Shown piece after piece: positions 17,513 through 25,224 of a DNA stretch of 64,000 bases. This DNA is from Listeria ilorinensis (GTDB taxonomy: Bacteria; Bacillota; Bacilli; Lactobacillales; Listeriaceae): positions 32,521-96,520 of the forward strand of contig NZ_CAJYCN010000013.1 of assembly GCF_913566895.1 (NCBI RefSeq). Reading direction: 5' to 3'. The translations under genes were made by a program, and so were the position numbers. Position 1 is the first letter of the stretch, and every line of letters begins with the position of its first letter. The notes under the pieces were generated by a model. That model had not been told where the DNA came from. It did not search any database and worked only from the letters and a program-made list of their open reading frames with translations.

Positions 17513-17947
17513 TTATTTTGTGTCGTCTGGCTGTTTATGTTTATTAGGAGTGTATTTTCTATTAATACGAGTAGCTTGCTTCTCAGCGAATTCCATTGCT
17601 TCAATAATACTTTGCAAGGCTTCCTCGGACATCGGTTCGCCATCGAAAAGCAGGCCACCTTCATTTATCAGGTCAGCTCGCATATTCTCAAGTCGCTTTT
17701 TCATGTCCTTTTCTTCTTTAGAAGTGAATCCATCAGCTGTTAGGTTTTTTTGCTCACTTCTACCATGTAAATAATCTAAAGTTACATCAAAGTAACTTGC
17801 AATTTTGTTTTGTAAATCAGTATCTGGTGTTCGCTTCCCTTGTTCGTAGGAGGCGTATGTGGTTTTGGCAACTCCTAGAATCTTTGCCATTTGTTCTTGA
17901 GTTTTATTACTTTCTTTCCGTAATTCTTTAATTCTTAATGCGAACAT
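17513..17947 (-). CDS. CI-like XRE repressor
   Basis: 144 aa. XRE HTH at residues 4-60 (LRKESNKTQEQMAKILGVAKTTYASYEQGKR), then a polar helical C-terminal part (KKRLENMRADLINEGGLLFDGEP) with no LexA-type protease fold, in keeping with cleavage by the adjacent ImmA-like protease. The divergent gap to the Cro-like gene carries repeated TACGCnnnnnGTA operators. Probably keeps the lytic promoter off. Confidence 0.9.
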   Translation of the reverse strand: MFALRIKELRKESNKTQEQMAKILGVAKTTYASYEQGKRTPDTDLQNKIASYFDVTLDYLHGRSEQKNLTADGFTSKEEKDMKKRLENMRADLINEGGLLFDGEPMSEEALQSIIEAMEFAEKQATRINRKYTPNKHKQPDDTK

Positions 17948-17977
17948 ATGTGCACCTCCTTGCCTCGAATTATACTA

Positions 17978-18304
17978 CACAAATTGCGTACTTGCTATGT
18001 CCAAAATAAAAGTGATACAAAAAGAGTATTTTCAACTTGACATAATACAAAATGCGTATTAATATAAAAGTACGCAATTCGTATTACTTGGAAGGAGGGT
18101 TAAAATGGAGTGGCTAAAGAATTATCGTTTAGAAAAAAAGCTGACTCAACAGGAAGTCGCTAAACAATGTGGTATCCCTATAACCACATACGCTTCTATC
18201 GAACAAGGAAAGCGACGTCCATCACCAGAACGCGCAAAATTAATTGCAAGTCAACTAGGGTTTGATTGGACTATTTTTTTTAACGATTAAGTACGCGATA
18301 TGTA
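17978..18304. promoter_or_regulatory. First lysogeny switch: repeated 13-bp operators and two divergent promoters
   Basis: Four copies of a 13-mer matching TACGCnnnnnGTA (last position G in one): 17978-17990 (complement), 18046-18058 (complement), 18071-18083 and 18292-18304; a fifth degenerate copy lies at 18016-18028. The rightward promoter is TTGACA 18037-18042 and TAATAT 18060-18065 with one operator in its spacer. The leftward promoter has TATAAT at 17969-17974 with a weak -35. The fourth copy lies just behind the cro-like stop codon. Confidence 0.82.
18105..18290 (+). CDS. Cro-like XRE protein
   Basis: 61 aa, almost only an HTH (NYRLEKKLTQQEVAKQCGIPITTYASIEQGKR). It is the first gene rightward from the first operator region and probably binds the same operators as the CI-like repressor, as Cro does in lambdoid phages. 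GGAGGG stands before the ATG. Confidence 0.85.
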   Translation: MEWLKNYRLEKKLTQQEVAKQCGIPITTYASIEQGKRRPSPERAKLIASQLGFDWTIFFND

Positions 18305-18440
18305 TTATTTTAATAACTAATTTAGTATCACGCACACAAAAAAAGATACAAAAAAAGCTGTCGAATGACAGCGAAAAGTTTGTTTCCTTAAGAAGGAAAG
18401 CAGAGTACCAAAACTTTAAAAAGCTTTATTTTTAAGAGTA

Positions 18441-18677
18441 TCACTTCTCTACCTCGTTATAGGGAGGGAAGTCAAAAAACGTGTGGACAGAAATACCTAA
18501 TGCTTTGCACAATTTACGAATCGTCGAAATGGTTGGGCGTTTACTTGCACCGTTAAAAATCGAATTGACTGTAGATTGCTTTAAGCCTGAAAGTGTTGCG
18601 AGTCTGTTGATAGTTAAATTACGCTCTTCAATCAGTTTAAGAAGGTTCTCTGCTATTAGTTCAGCGTCATTTTTCAT
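18441..18677 (-). CDS. Second XRE repressor-like protein
   Basis: 78 aa, an XRE HTH at residues 6-65 (NLTINRLATLSGLKQSTVNSIFNGAS; TISTIRKLCKALGISVHTFFDFP). It is divergent from another HTH gene with its own set of palindromic operators between them, so this is a second, separate switch. A TATAAT box lies on its strand around 18710. The 150 bp between the Cro-like stop and this gene's stop contain no further gene. Confidence 0.82.
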   Translation of the reverse strand: MKNDAELIAENLLKLIEERNLTINRLATLSGLKQSTVNSIFNGASKRPTISTIRKLCKALGISVHTFFDFPPYNEVEK

Positions 18678-18744
18678 AAACTCAACTCCTAACCAAAAAA
18701 GTTGTATTAATTATACAAGAATATAAGGACTATTACTTTTTAAT

Positions 18745-18810
18745 AACGATATATAGTTGACATTCAACGATTTATCGTTTATATTATAATTAAATTATCG
18801 ATATATCGTT
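18745..18810. promoter_or_regulatory. Second switch: three 14-bp palindromic operators with promoter
   Basis: AACGATATATAGTT (18745-18758), AACGATTTATCGTT (18766-18779) and ATCGATATATCGTT (18797-18810) follow the palindrome AACGATWTATCGTT. A rightward promoter, TTGACA 18757-18762 and TATATT 18780-18785 with a 17-bp spacer, encloses the middle operator. The sequence differs clearly from the first switch, implying a different binding specificity. Confidence 0.82.
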
Positions 18811-18831
18811 AATTTGAGAAAGGAGGACACA

Positions 18832-19041
18832 ATGACAATCGGAAAAAATATTAAGAGGTATCGGGAAAAATTGGGGCTTACTCAATCAGCGCTAAGCATA
18901 TCTAGCGGGGTTCCTCAAACTACGATTAGCGGGCTGGAGAATAAAGATATTATTCCAAGTCTAGTTATTGCGAAAAAGTTAGCAGATGCGCTAGGCGTTA
19001 CGACAGATGATCTTTTGAGTGACAAACAATCAATATCTTGA
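18832..19041 (+). CDS. XRE HTH protein, rightward partner of the second switch
   Basis: 69 aa. HTH across nearly the whole length (IKRYREKLGLTQSALSISSGVPQTTISGLENKDIIPS). ATG 18832 is chosen because AGGAGGACACA precedes it directly; the longer frame from 18814 lacks a ribosome site. Probably a second Cro-like or activator protein acting on the 18745-18810 operators. Confidence 0.85.
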   Translation: MTIGKNIKRYREKLGLTQSALSISSGVPQTTISGLENKDIIPSLVIAKKLADALGVTTDDLLSDKQSIS

Positions 19042-19098
19042 GTTTAACAAGAAAAGAAGTATTGCGACTATCAAATTTGATACAAATGGAGGCACATT

Positions 19099-19371
19099 AT
19101 GAAAACAACTTATAACAAAGTAGGTCACGCAGAGGAATTAAAAACAATTGGAGCTATTATGATCGAAGCTCTCGGCCACTATGATAACCAGGCTAGCAAA
19201 AAATTAGGTCGTTACCTTAAAACAAGCAAATATGTTGAAGGCAAAGACTTCATGTTCATCAAGATGCCAGCACCAGACGGTAGTGGAAATATTATTGGCG
19301 CTAAAGCATGGCGGTCACATACGTGGGAAGAACTTCGGCAAGAAATCAGGAATCTGAAAGAACTGCTGTAA
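19099..19371 (+). CDS. Small phage protein, unknown
   Basis: 90 aa, not recognised. Basic and soluble, with a C-terminal WEELRQEIRNLKELL helix. GGAGG before ATG 19099. First gene of the early region after the second switch; possibly DNA-binding or regulatory from its position only. Confidence 0.7.
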   Translation: MKTTYNKVGHAEELKTIGAIMIEALGHYDNQASKKLGRYLKTSKYVEGKDFMFIKMPAPDGSGNIIGAKAWRSHTWEELRQEIRNLKELL

Positions 19372-19393
19372 AAAACTAAATTAGGAGGCACAC

Positions 19394-19906
19394 ATGAAAT
19401 TAGAACAATCAATCAACGCAGAGAAGCCACTCGGATTTGTGACGGAGCTCATGCAAAAAGAAATTGCAGATTGTATGAGAACAAGCCGTCAGAACGTCAG
19501 TCACATGATAAACGGCCGCCGTCAAATGCAAATTGATGTGGCAAAGCAAGGGCTTGAGAATATCGATAACAACTTATTTATGCTCTCTGTATCATCGGGC
19601 TTCACAAAGATACTACCGGACGTATTTAGTGGTGAGGGAATAGCGCAAAGCCCTTTGTCTTTCGCGGTTCACTTTGACCGGGAAGCGCAAGAGTTTTCGG
19701 AAGTGCTCAGCCGCTTGTTCCAGCTTTTGGCCATGCGGTCGCAAGAAAGGCATAGGCTAGAAATGCGCGAGATCATGTACGAACTTTTGGACGTGCTGGG
19801 GTGGGGTTATAACCTTCTCTGCTATGTAGCAGAAGAAATGAACTTCAATGTCGCGGATCTAATGAAAGAGAGATCCGAAACGTGGAAGGAAGAAAAATTT
19901 ATATAG
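19394..19906 (+). CDS. HTH-containing early regulator
   Basis: 170 aa. An HTH at about residues 20-50 (MQKEIADCMRTSRQNVSHMINGRRQM) is followed by a long helical part to the end. Could be a CII-like or other early transcription regulator; the family was not recognised beyond the HTH. AGGAGG before ATG 19394. Confidence 0.75.
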   Translation: MKLEQSINAEKPLGFVTELMQKEIADCMRTSRQNVSHMINGRRQMQIDVAKQGLENIDNNLFMLSVSSGFTKILPDVFSGEGIAQSPLSFAVHFDREAQEFSEVLSRLFQLLAMRSQERHRLEMREIMYELLDVLGWGYNLLCYVAEEMNFNVADLMKERSETWKEEKFI

Positions 19907-19921
19907 TGAGGTGAAAAAAAG

Positions 19922-20188
19922 ATGCAAATTCTATCAAAAGAATTTGAAAGTAATTTAAGCCAAACTATCGCCGAGACGTTTAATCAATTGAAAGAAGCCG
20001 CTGAAAATTCCGCGATTAAAAAGCGCTGGATTCGTCAAGCAGACATTCAGCAGTATGTAGAAGTGTCAGCTAAGACTTTACGCGAATGGGAGAGACGCGG
20101 GTTACGGCGTTGTGAGCCAATCGAAGGCGGCGGGGTTTATTACGATTTAGAGGAAATCGACACTTTCATGAAAAAATATAAACGGTAA
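19922..20188 (+). CDS. MerR/excisionase-like HTH protein
   Basis: 88 aa. A winged-helix of the HTH_17/MerR type in the second half (RQADIQQYVEVSAKTLREWERRGLRRCEPIEGGGVYYDLEEIDTFM), with a coiled N-terminal helix. Such proteins serve as excisionases or regulators in phages. As no other excisionase candidate is evident, it could be Xis, though it is not next to int. Confidence 0.7.
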   Translation: MQILSKEFESNLSQTIAETFNQLKEAAENSAIKKRWIRQADIQQYVEVSAKTLREWERRGLRRCEPIEGGGVYYDLEEIDTFMKKYKR

Positions 20189-20202
20189 AAGGAGTTAGTG
20201 AA

Positions 20203-20385
20203 ATGTGGCTAGTTTGGATGTTGATTTTTGGAATCTGGTTAAACATTGCAATCTACGCTTATCAGCGAGGAAAGGAGAGAGCAGAACATGAGCTTGCCGG
20301 TATGGATGGTAATAGTAGCCGCTCTGAGCGCCATCGGACTTTACGAAGTTATATCTTCCGTGAAAAAAGTGGCGATGAAAATTAA
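20203..20385 (+). CDS. Small membrane protein
   Basis: 60 aa with one N-terminal membrane segment (WLVWMLIFGIWLNIAIYAY) and a polar tail. GGAGT before ATG 20203. It overlaps the next small ORF by 98 bp in another frame. Unknown function. Confidence 0.55.
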   Translation: MWLVWMLIFGIWLNIAIYAYQRGKERAEHELAGMDGNSSRSERHRTLRSYIFREKSGDEN

Positions 20386-20428
20386 GCAGGAAGGCTTTGA
20401 AAAATGGTACTCGCAGTATTTGAAGTGA
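20288..20428 (+). CDS. Small membrane protein, overlapping
   Basis: 46 aa, one membrane segment (PVWMVIVAALSAIGLYEVI) and a basic amphipathic tail. ATG 20288 is preceded by AGGAGAGAGCA. It overlaps the genes on both sides. Confidence 0.5.
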   Translation: MSLPVWMVIVAALSAIGLYEVISSVKKVAMKIKQEGFEKWYSQYLK

Positions 20429-20529
20429 GTCCGGTTCTATTATTTCTGGGATTTGTGATTTATGTAGTTTTAATTTGTGTTTTCAAAAGCGAGGAAGGAG
20501 GATTCCGATGGAAGCGAAGAAAAAAGTGA
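20404..20529 (+). CDS. Third small membrane protein of the overlapping run
   Basis: 41 aa, one membrane segment (SPVLLFLGFVIYVVLICVF) and a basic C-terminus. ATG 20404 with AGGAAGG about 11 nt upstream. Overlaps the previous ORF by 25 bp and the next gene by 22 bp. Confidence 0.4.
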   Translation: MVLAVFEVSPVLLFLGFVIYVVLICVFKSEEGGFRWKRRKK

Positions 20530-20786
20530 TAAACATTGAGGGCGTGGAGTACATGCTAATCCTTACCCCGATTTTTCATTCAGCAGGCGGAAAAACCTTC
20601 AAAGGTATTCAAGCCGATATGAACCGAATGGACGGCACACACTTTGCTCGTGATCGGTTCGCATCAAACGTGGACCCGGGCATCATTCAAGCATGGCTAA
20701 TCCGAATGCACAAAGCGAAGCAGCACGTAGCAAACACAATGGCCGCTTTTGAAGAATGGGACGGGATGTTAAATGAGTATTGGTAA
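20508..20786 (+). CDS. Small phage protein, unknown
   Basis: 92 aa, soluble, not recognised. ATG 20508 follows GGAAGGAGGATTCCG, an excellent ribosome site; the longer frame from 20475 was rejected. Confidence 0.7.
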   Translation: MEAKKKVINIEGVEYMLILTPIFHSAGGKTFKGIQADMNRMDGTHFARDRFASNVDPGIIQAWLIRMHKAKQHVANTMAAFEEWDGMLNEYW

Positions 20787-20804
20787 AAAAGACAAAAAAA
20801 TAAA

Positions 20805-20879
20805 CTCACGCGCCAACGTGAGCTTGAATCGGTCGTTATGATAAACGAACCTACCACGGTTTAATTATAACTCATAACG
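20805..20879 (+). other. Structured intergenic element
   Basis: Hairpin CTCACG/CGTGAG (20805-20822), then perfect 8-bp arms CGTTATGA (20834-20841) and TCATAACG (20872-20879) enclosing further short pairings. No gene covers this 130-bp gap. Could be a regulatory RNA leader or protein-binding site. Confidence 0.4.
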
Positions 20880-20918
20880 GCCCTGCATGACAAATTAATT
20901 TGAATGGAGGGTTTTCGC

Positions 20919-21146
20919 GTGAAATTAAGAGTGAACCGAATCTATACCTTGATGGAAAAGGTTTTTAAAATCACGAAGATTGAAAGCTTCTATGTCGAAT
21001 GTGAACTATTCGATTTTGACAAAGACGAATTCATTAAAAACGGAGAGCTATATAGAAATTCAATATTTAACGACTTTTGCAAAAAAGCGACGTATATAGA
21101 ACGCGAATTATTCTATCGAGCAGCTAATGAGGAGGAGATAAAATGA
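20919..21146 (+). CDS. Small phage protein, unknown
   Basis: 75 aa, acidic, not recognised. GTG 20919 is chosen because GGAGGG lies 7-8 nt upstream, inside a longer frame starting at ATG 20904. The last codons overlap the next gene by ATGA. Confidence 0.6.
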   Translation: MKLRVNRIYTLMEKVFKITKIESFYVECELFDFDKDEFIKNGELYRNSIFNDFCKKATYIERELFYRAANEEEIK

Positions 21147-21481
21147 CAAACAAAATTGCAGAACAAAAATTTCAAGAGGCGGAAAAATTGATGTTACAAA
21201 TTCAAGAAATTGCGATATTCAATCCCGAAATAATCATAGTTCAATCATTGAACATGAAAACCGACAATGATTCAATGATTAGTTTTAACTCAGCGAACGG
21301 ATCTCAAGATGACATCATGAGGGCGATTAGATTAATTGTTAAGCAGCTAACCTTAAATATGCTGAAAGATCACCCATGTGCTTGCATTCCAGTCAACATA
21401 ATTGAAGCGACTATAGCCGGAATCGATCAAGGCATCCAAAAAGCAGAAGAAGAGGGAGTGAGAATGAATGAAGACAATTAA
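21143..21481 (+). CDS. Small phage protein, unknown
   Basis: 112 aa, helical, not recognised. Coupled to the previous gene by a 4-bp overlap and to the AAA ATPase by a 14-bp overlap, so it may work with the recombination genes that follow. Confidence 0.7.
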   Translation: MTNKIAEQKFQEAEKLMLQIQEIAIFNPEIIIVQSLNMKTDNDSMISFNSANGSQDDIMRAIRLIVKQLTLNMLKDHPCACIPVNIIEATIAGIDQGIQKAEEEGVRMNEDN

Positions 21482-23411
21482 ACTAAAAAGCCTCGAGCTA
21501 GAGAATTTCAAAGGAATTAAGCAACTGACAGTCAATTTCGGACCCGAACAAACAAGTATTTTCGGCGGTAATGGCACGGGAAAAACTACCATTTTAGACG
21601 CATTTACGTGGCTGCTGTTTGATAAGGACAGCACCAATAAAAAGGATTTTGCGATTAAGACGAAGGATACTGATGGCAAGGACATTCCGCGGCTAGATCA
21701 TGTCGTTAAGGCGGTTCTGTTGGTCGAAGGCGAAGAAACAGAAATCACTAAAAAACTTGTTGAAAAGTGGACCCGCAAACGTGGCGAAGCAGATCAAGAA
21801 TTCAGCGGAAACACAACAGAATATCACATCGACGGAATCAAGCAGAAAGCCTCAGAATTCAAGGTATACGTAAATAGCTTGGTCGACGAAGAAGTGTTCA
21901 AGTTGATCACTAACCCGCTGTTTTTCAATGAACAGTACGAGTGGAAGAAGCGTCGCGAAATGCTTGTACAGATTGCTGGCGACATTTCGGATCAAGACGT
22001 GATTGAGAGCAACGACAAGCTAAAAGAGCTCACAGCAGTGCTTGGTAAGCACTCTGTGAATGACAAATTGAAGCAGATAGCTGAACAGAAAAAAGACTTG
22101 AAAAAGGTACTTGATCTAACGCCTGACAGAATATCAGAGGCGACTCTTGCAAAGGAAGATGTCACTGGGCTTGATCCGAGCGACATCAGCGGCGAGATTC
22201 AAGTAATTCAAGATCAAATCAACGCCAAGCAAGACGAGCTGCAGCTCGCCCGTAATGGTGGTATGAAGGCTAACCTGTTGAAGCAGAAAGCGAATATCGA
22301 AGCAGAGCTTGCGGCTATCAAAAGCGATTATCAAACAGACCTACATGAACAGATCGGCAAAAAAAATAAAGAACTAACTGAAATGCAGAATACCGTTGCT
22401 AATGCGGACATGGAGATAGGGCGACTGATTAACGAAAGCACAGCGCTTGAGCAAGACATCAAGCGCATGGAAGAGCAGCTCATGGCGAAGGGCGACGAAT
22501 GGCGAGAAGTGAATACGCAGACTTTTGACAAACATCGTAAGAGCTGCCCTACTTGCGGACAAACATTCCCTGCAAATCAAATTGAGAAGATGATCGCCAA
22601 TTTCAAAAATGAAAAAGCGGAAAAGGAGGCTGCCATCTCTGCGGCAGGCTTCAAATTAAAAGAAGATGTTGCAGCAACTGAAGAAAAACGAGCAGACGCT
22701 TTGAAAAAAATTGAGGAGTTGCAAGGCACTCACGGGCAGTTTGACAGTTCAATTGTGATTCTAAAAGAAGAACTCGCAGAGATGCGCGCAAGCTTAGAAA
22801 AATACGCAGCAGATCCAGTGTACTTAGAGGCTCAAAAAGAGCTGGAAATGGTCATGGAGCAGATGCAAGACGAAAACGGAGCTTCTACTGCCCGAGCTTC
22901 AGAAATTCAAACAGAAATTGATCAATTACAACGCGAAATTGCGAGCCTGCAGGTTGATCTAAATAAATTCAACATCAATAAGCGGCAAGATGATCGTATC
23001 GCCGAGCTTAACCAACAGATGGACGATGCGGCAGAAAAATACAACGAATTAGAGCAGGCGCTTTATCTGATTGAGACGTTCAACAAATCCAAGTCCAGCA
23101 TGCTAGAAGAACGTATAAACAGCAAATTCAAATATGTTAACTTCCAGCTATTCAAACAGAACATAAATGGCGGAATTGAAGAATGTTGCGAAACGCTTTA
23201 TAACGGTGTTCCGTATAACAGCGGTTTGAATAATGCAGCCCGAATCAATGGCGGCTTAGACATCATCAACACGCTAAGCGAGCACTTAGAGCTGACAGCA
23301 CCTGTATTCATTGACAACCGTGAATCGGTAATTGATCTAGTTGATACCGAGGCGCAGATTATAAATTTAATTGTTTCGGAGCAAGACAAAAATTTGAGAG
23401 TGGAGGCTTAA
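21468..23411 (+). CDS. SMC/Rad50-like AAA ATPase
   Basis: 647 aa. Walker A GGNGTGKTT near residue 35 (FGGNGTGKTTILDAFTWLLF), long coiled coils at about 230-330 and 370-530, and between them a Rad50-type zinc hook, CPTCGQTF. The C-terminal lobe (VFIDNRESVIDLV) replaces a canonical Walker B. These proteins hold DNA ends and act with a nuclease. It is the first of a tight run with a RecT-like protein and an MBL-fold enzyme, suggesting a phage recombination module. Confidence 0.85.
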   Translation: MKTIKLKSLELENFKGIKQLTVNFGPEQTSIFGGNGTGKTTILDAFTWLLFDKDSTNKKDFAIKTKDTDGKDIPRLDHVVKAVLLVEGEETEITKKLVEKWTRKRGEADQEFSGNTTEYHIDGIKQKASEFKVYVNSLVDEEVFKLITNPLFFNEQYEWKKRREMLVQIAGDISDQDVIESNDKLKELTAVLGKHSVNDKLKQIAEQKKDLKKVLDLTPDRISEATLAKEDVTGLDPSDISGEIQVIQDQINAKQDELQLARNGGMKANLLKQKANIEAELAAIKSDYQTDLHEQIGKKNKELTEMQNTVANADMEIGRLINESTALEQDIKRMEEQLMAKGDEWREVNTQTFDKHRKSCPTCGQTFPANQIEKMIANFKNEKAEKEAAISAAGFKLKEDVAATEEKRADALKKIEELQGTHGQFDSSIVILKEELAEMRASLEKYAADPVYLEAQKELEMVMEQMQDENGASTARASEIQTEIDQLQREIASLQVDLNKFNINKRQDDRIAELNQQMDDAAEKYNELEQALYLIETFNKSKSSMLEERINSKFKYVNFQLFKQNINGGIEECCETLYNGVPYNSGLNNAARINGGLDIINTLSEHLELTAPVFIDNRESVIDLVDTEAQIINLIVSEQDKNLRVEA

Positions 23412-23414
23412 TAA

Positions 23415-24515
23415 ATGACAAACAAACCGCAAGTTTACTCAACATCGTTGACGAAAGTCAATGATACCTTTTTCCCTATGATTCAAGAACAGCTACAAGG
23501 TAACGGACTGGTTATGACGGATTACGCGAAACAGTGCGTATTATCCGCTTTGTCAGCAATTAACAACGTTTTGGAAGCAAAAGGAATCAACTGGAATGAT
23601 CAGCAACTTGATAAAAGTAATGTCACGCAGAACTTGCTGACAGTCGCTTCATTGCAATTGAATGCGGCCGCTAATCCGCGAGAGGTCTATTTTCAAACGC
23701 GGAATGTGAAATTTAATGGTGGCTGGAAAACGCAGGTTGAAATGGGGATCGAAGGGGATGGCAATGACGCTATCCTTTCCCGATTCGGTCGTGATGTCAA
23801 AGAGGTTAAACAGTTTTGGGAGGTACGAGAAGGTGACAAATTTACTTATCCAGAATTTAACGGGATTGAGCTAACGCCTCCAAGATGGTCGCCGACAGGA
23901 CAAGGGAAAGTCATTCGCGTTGTTTATCCAATCGTGAGGGAGAACGGCACGGTTGATTATCATATCGCTGAACGCGAGCATGTAGTGAAGAATTTAGCCG
24001 CACATATCAAAAATAACATGATGAACGAAACGTTCGGGATTGCTAAGAGCAGATATGATGCTACAAGTGAGCAGAAACGGCAGATTGACGAAAAAAAACA
24101 AGAAATCATGAATCAACTTGTTGGACGAGACCTAGATTCCATTTTGGACGATACGGGCTTACAGAAGTACATAAGCCCGGCATGGAAGGATCCACAAAGT
24201 CGTGAGAGCATGATTATCCGTAAAATGCGAAATAATATCACAAAAAAAATCCCGAAAAACTTCGAGAATGCTTTTGTGCAGCTGCAGTATGCGGAGCAAG
24301 ACGAGGACTTCCAACGCGTTAGAAAAGAAGTTCAAGAGAACGCAAACGCAGAAGTGCTTGAAATGCCGCAAGAAGAGCCGCAACAAGAACAGCAAGAGTC
24401 ATCGGCAGCTAAAGAGGAGCCAGAAGTTACAGATTCCGAAGTCTTTGATCACGAACCGGCAGAGGAAGAATCAGAAGAAGTGGTTCAGGAAGAACGCAAG
24501 GTTCCGTTCTTATGA
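23415..24515 (+). CDS. RecT-like single-strand annealing protein (probable)
   Basis: 366 aa. The middle region (LLTVASLQLNAAANPREVYFQTRN; GWKTQVEMGIEGDGNDAILSRFG) resembles the RecT core where Q-rich helices precede the annealing strands. A long Glu/Gln-rich C-terminal tail follows from about residue 300 and could bind partners such as SSB. Position between an SMC-like ATPase and an MBL-fold protein supports a recombination role. The family call is from pattern and context, not a full match. Confidence 0.6.
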   Translation: MTNKPQVYSTSLTKVNDTFFPMIQEQLQGNGLVMTDYAKQCVLSALSAINNVLEAKGINWNDQQLDKSNVTQNLLTVASLQLNAAANPREVYFQTRNVKFNGGWKTQVEMGIEGDGNDAILSRFGRDVKEVKQFWEVREGDKFTYPEFNGIELTPPRWSPTGQGKVIRVVYPIVRENGTVDYHIAEREHVVKNLAAHIKNNMMNETFGIAKSRYDATSEQKRQIDEKKQEIMNQLVGRDLDSILDDTGLQKYISPAWKDPQSRESMIIRKMRNNITKKIPKNFENAFVQLQYAEQDEDFQRVRKEVQENANAEVLEMPQEEPQQEQQESSAAKEEPEVTDSEVFDHEPAEEESEEVVQEERKVPFL

Positions 24516-25219
24516 TCACGATTCAAACCATCGCAAGCAGTAGTAAAGGGAACGCCTACGTTATCAGTAACGGGCGCTCCCGTCTATTGCTAGAATGTGG
24601 TATTAATTTCGACAAAATCAGACAGGCGTTGAACTTTAAAATTGCGGATATAGCAGCTTGCTTAATCAGTCATGAGCATATAGATCATACCGCTGGAATT
24701 AAGAAAATGATCCAAACAACTAACATCCCAATATACGCGTCAGAAGGTACCTTCTCCGCGTTATCTGTTCCAGATAGTCGAAAGGTTGTAATCAAAGAAA
24801 AAACGGCTCAGTTTATCGCTGAGTGGATAATTTTGCCATTCAAGACAGAACATGATGCTGCTGAACCTCTTGGCTTCATTATCCAATCTGAAAATGAGCG
24901 GTTGGTGTTTATCACAGACAGCTATTACGTTCGTTATAAATTCCCAGCAATAAATTATTTGATGGTCGAATGCAATTATTCAAAAGAAATCTTAGCAAAG
25001 AATGTTGCAGAAGGTCGTATACATCCATCAATGAAAAAGCGGGTGTTACAGTCGCATTTCAGCCTCGAAAACGTTAAAGAATTTTTAAAAGCAAATGACC
25101 TATCTGCGCTGCGAGAGATTCATTTATTACACATATCAGACACAAACGGAGACCCGCAGCTATTCAAAAAAGAAATACAGGAATTAACTGGAATCCCTGT
25201 ATATATAAACAAGGAGTGA
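24512..25219 (+). CDS. MBL-fold metallohydrolase (YycJ-like, possible nuclease)
   Basis: 235 aa. Metallo-beta-lactamase motif HEHIDH (His54, His56, Asp58, His59), with later ligands in TEHDAAEP, FITDSYY and HLLHIS. The MBL fold includes many DNA exonucleases; next to a RecT-like gene it could supply the strand resection that phages usually take from an AlkB/RecE-type exonuclease. ATGA overlap with the previous gene. Confidence 0.8.
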   Translation: MITIQTIASSSKGNAYVISNGRSRLLLECGINFDKIRQALNFKIADIAACLISHEHIDHTAGIKKMIQTTNIPIYASEGTFSALSVPDSRKVVIKEKTAQFIAEWIILPFKTEHDAAEPLGFIIQSENERLVFITDSYYVRYKFPAINYLMVECNYSKEILAKNVAEGRIHPSMKKRVLQSHFSLENVKEFLKANDLSALREIHLLHISDTNGDPQLFKKEIQELTGIPVYINKE

Positions 25220-25224
25220 TCAAA

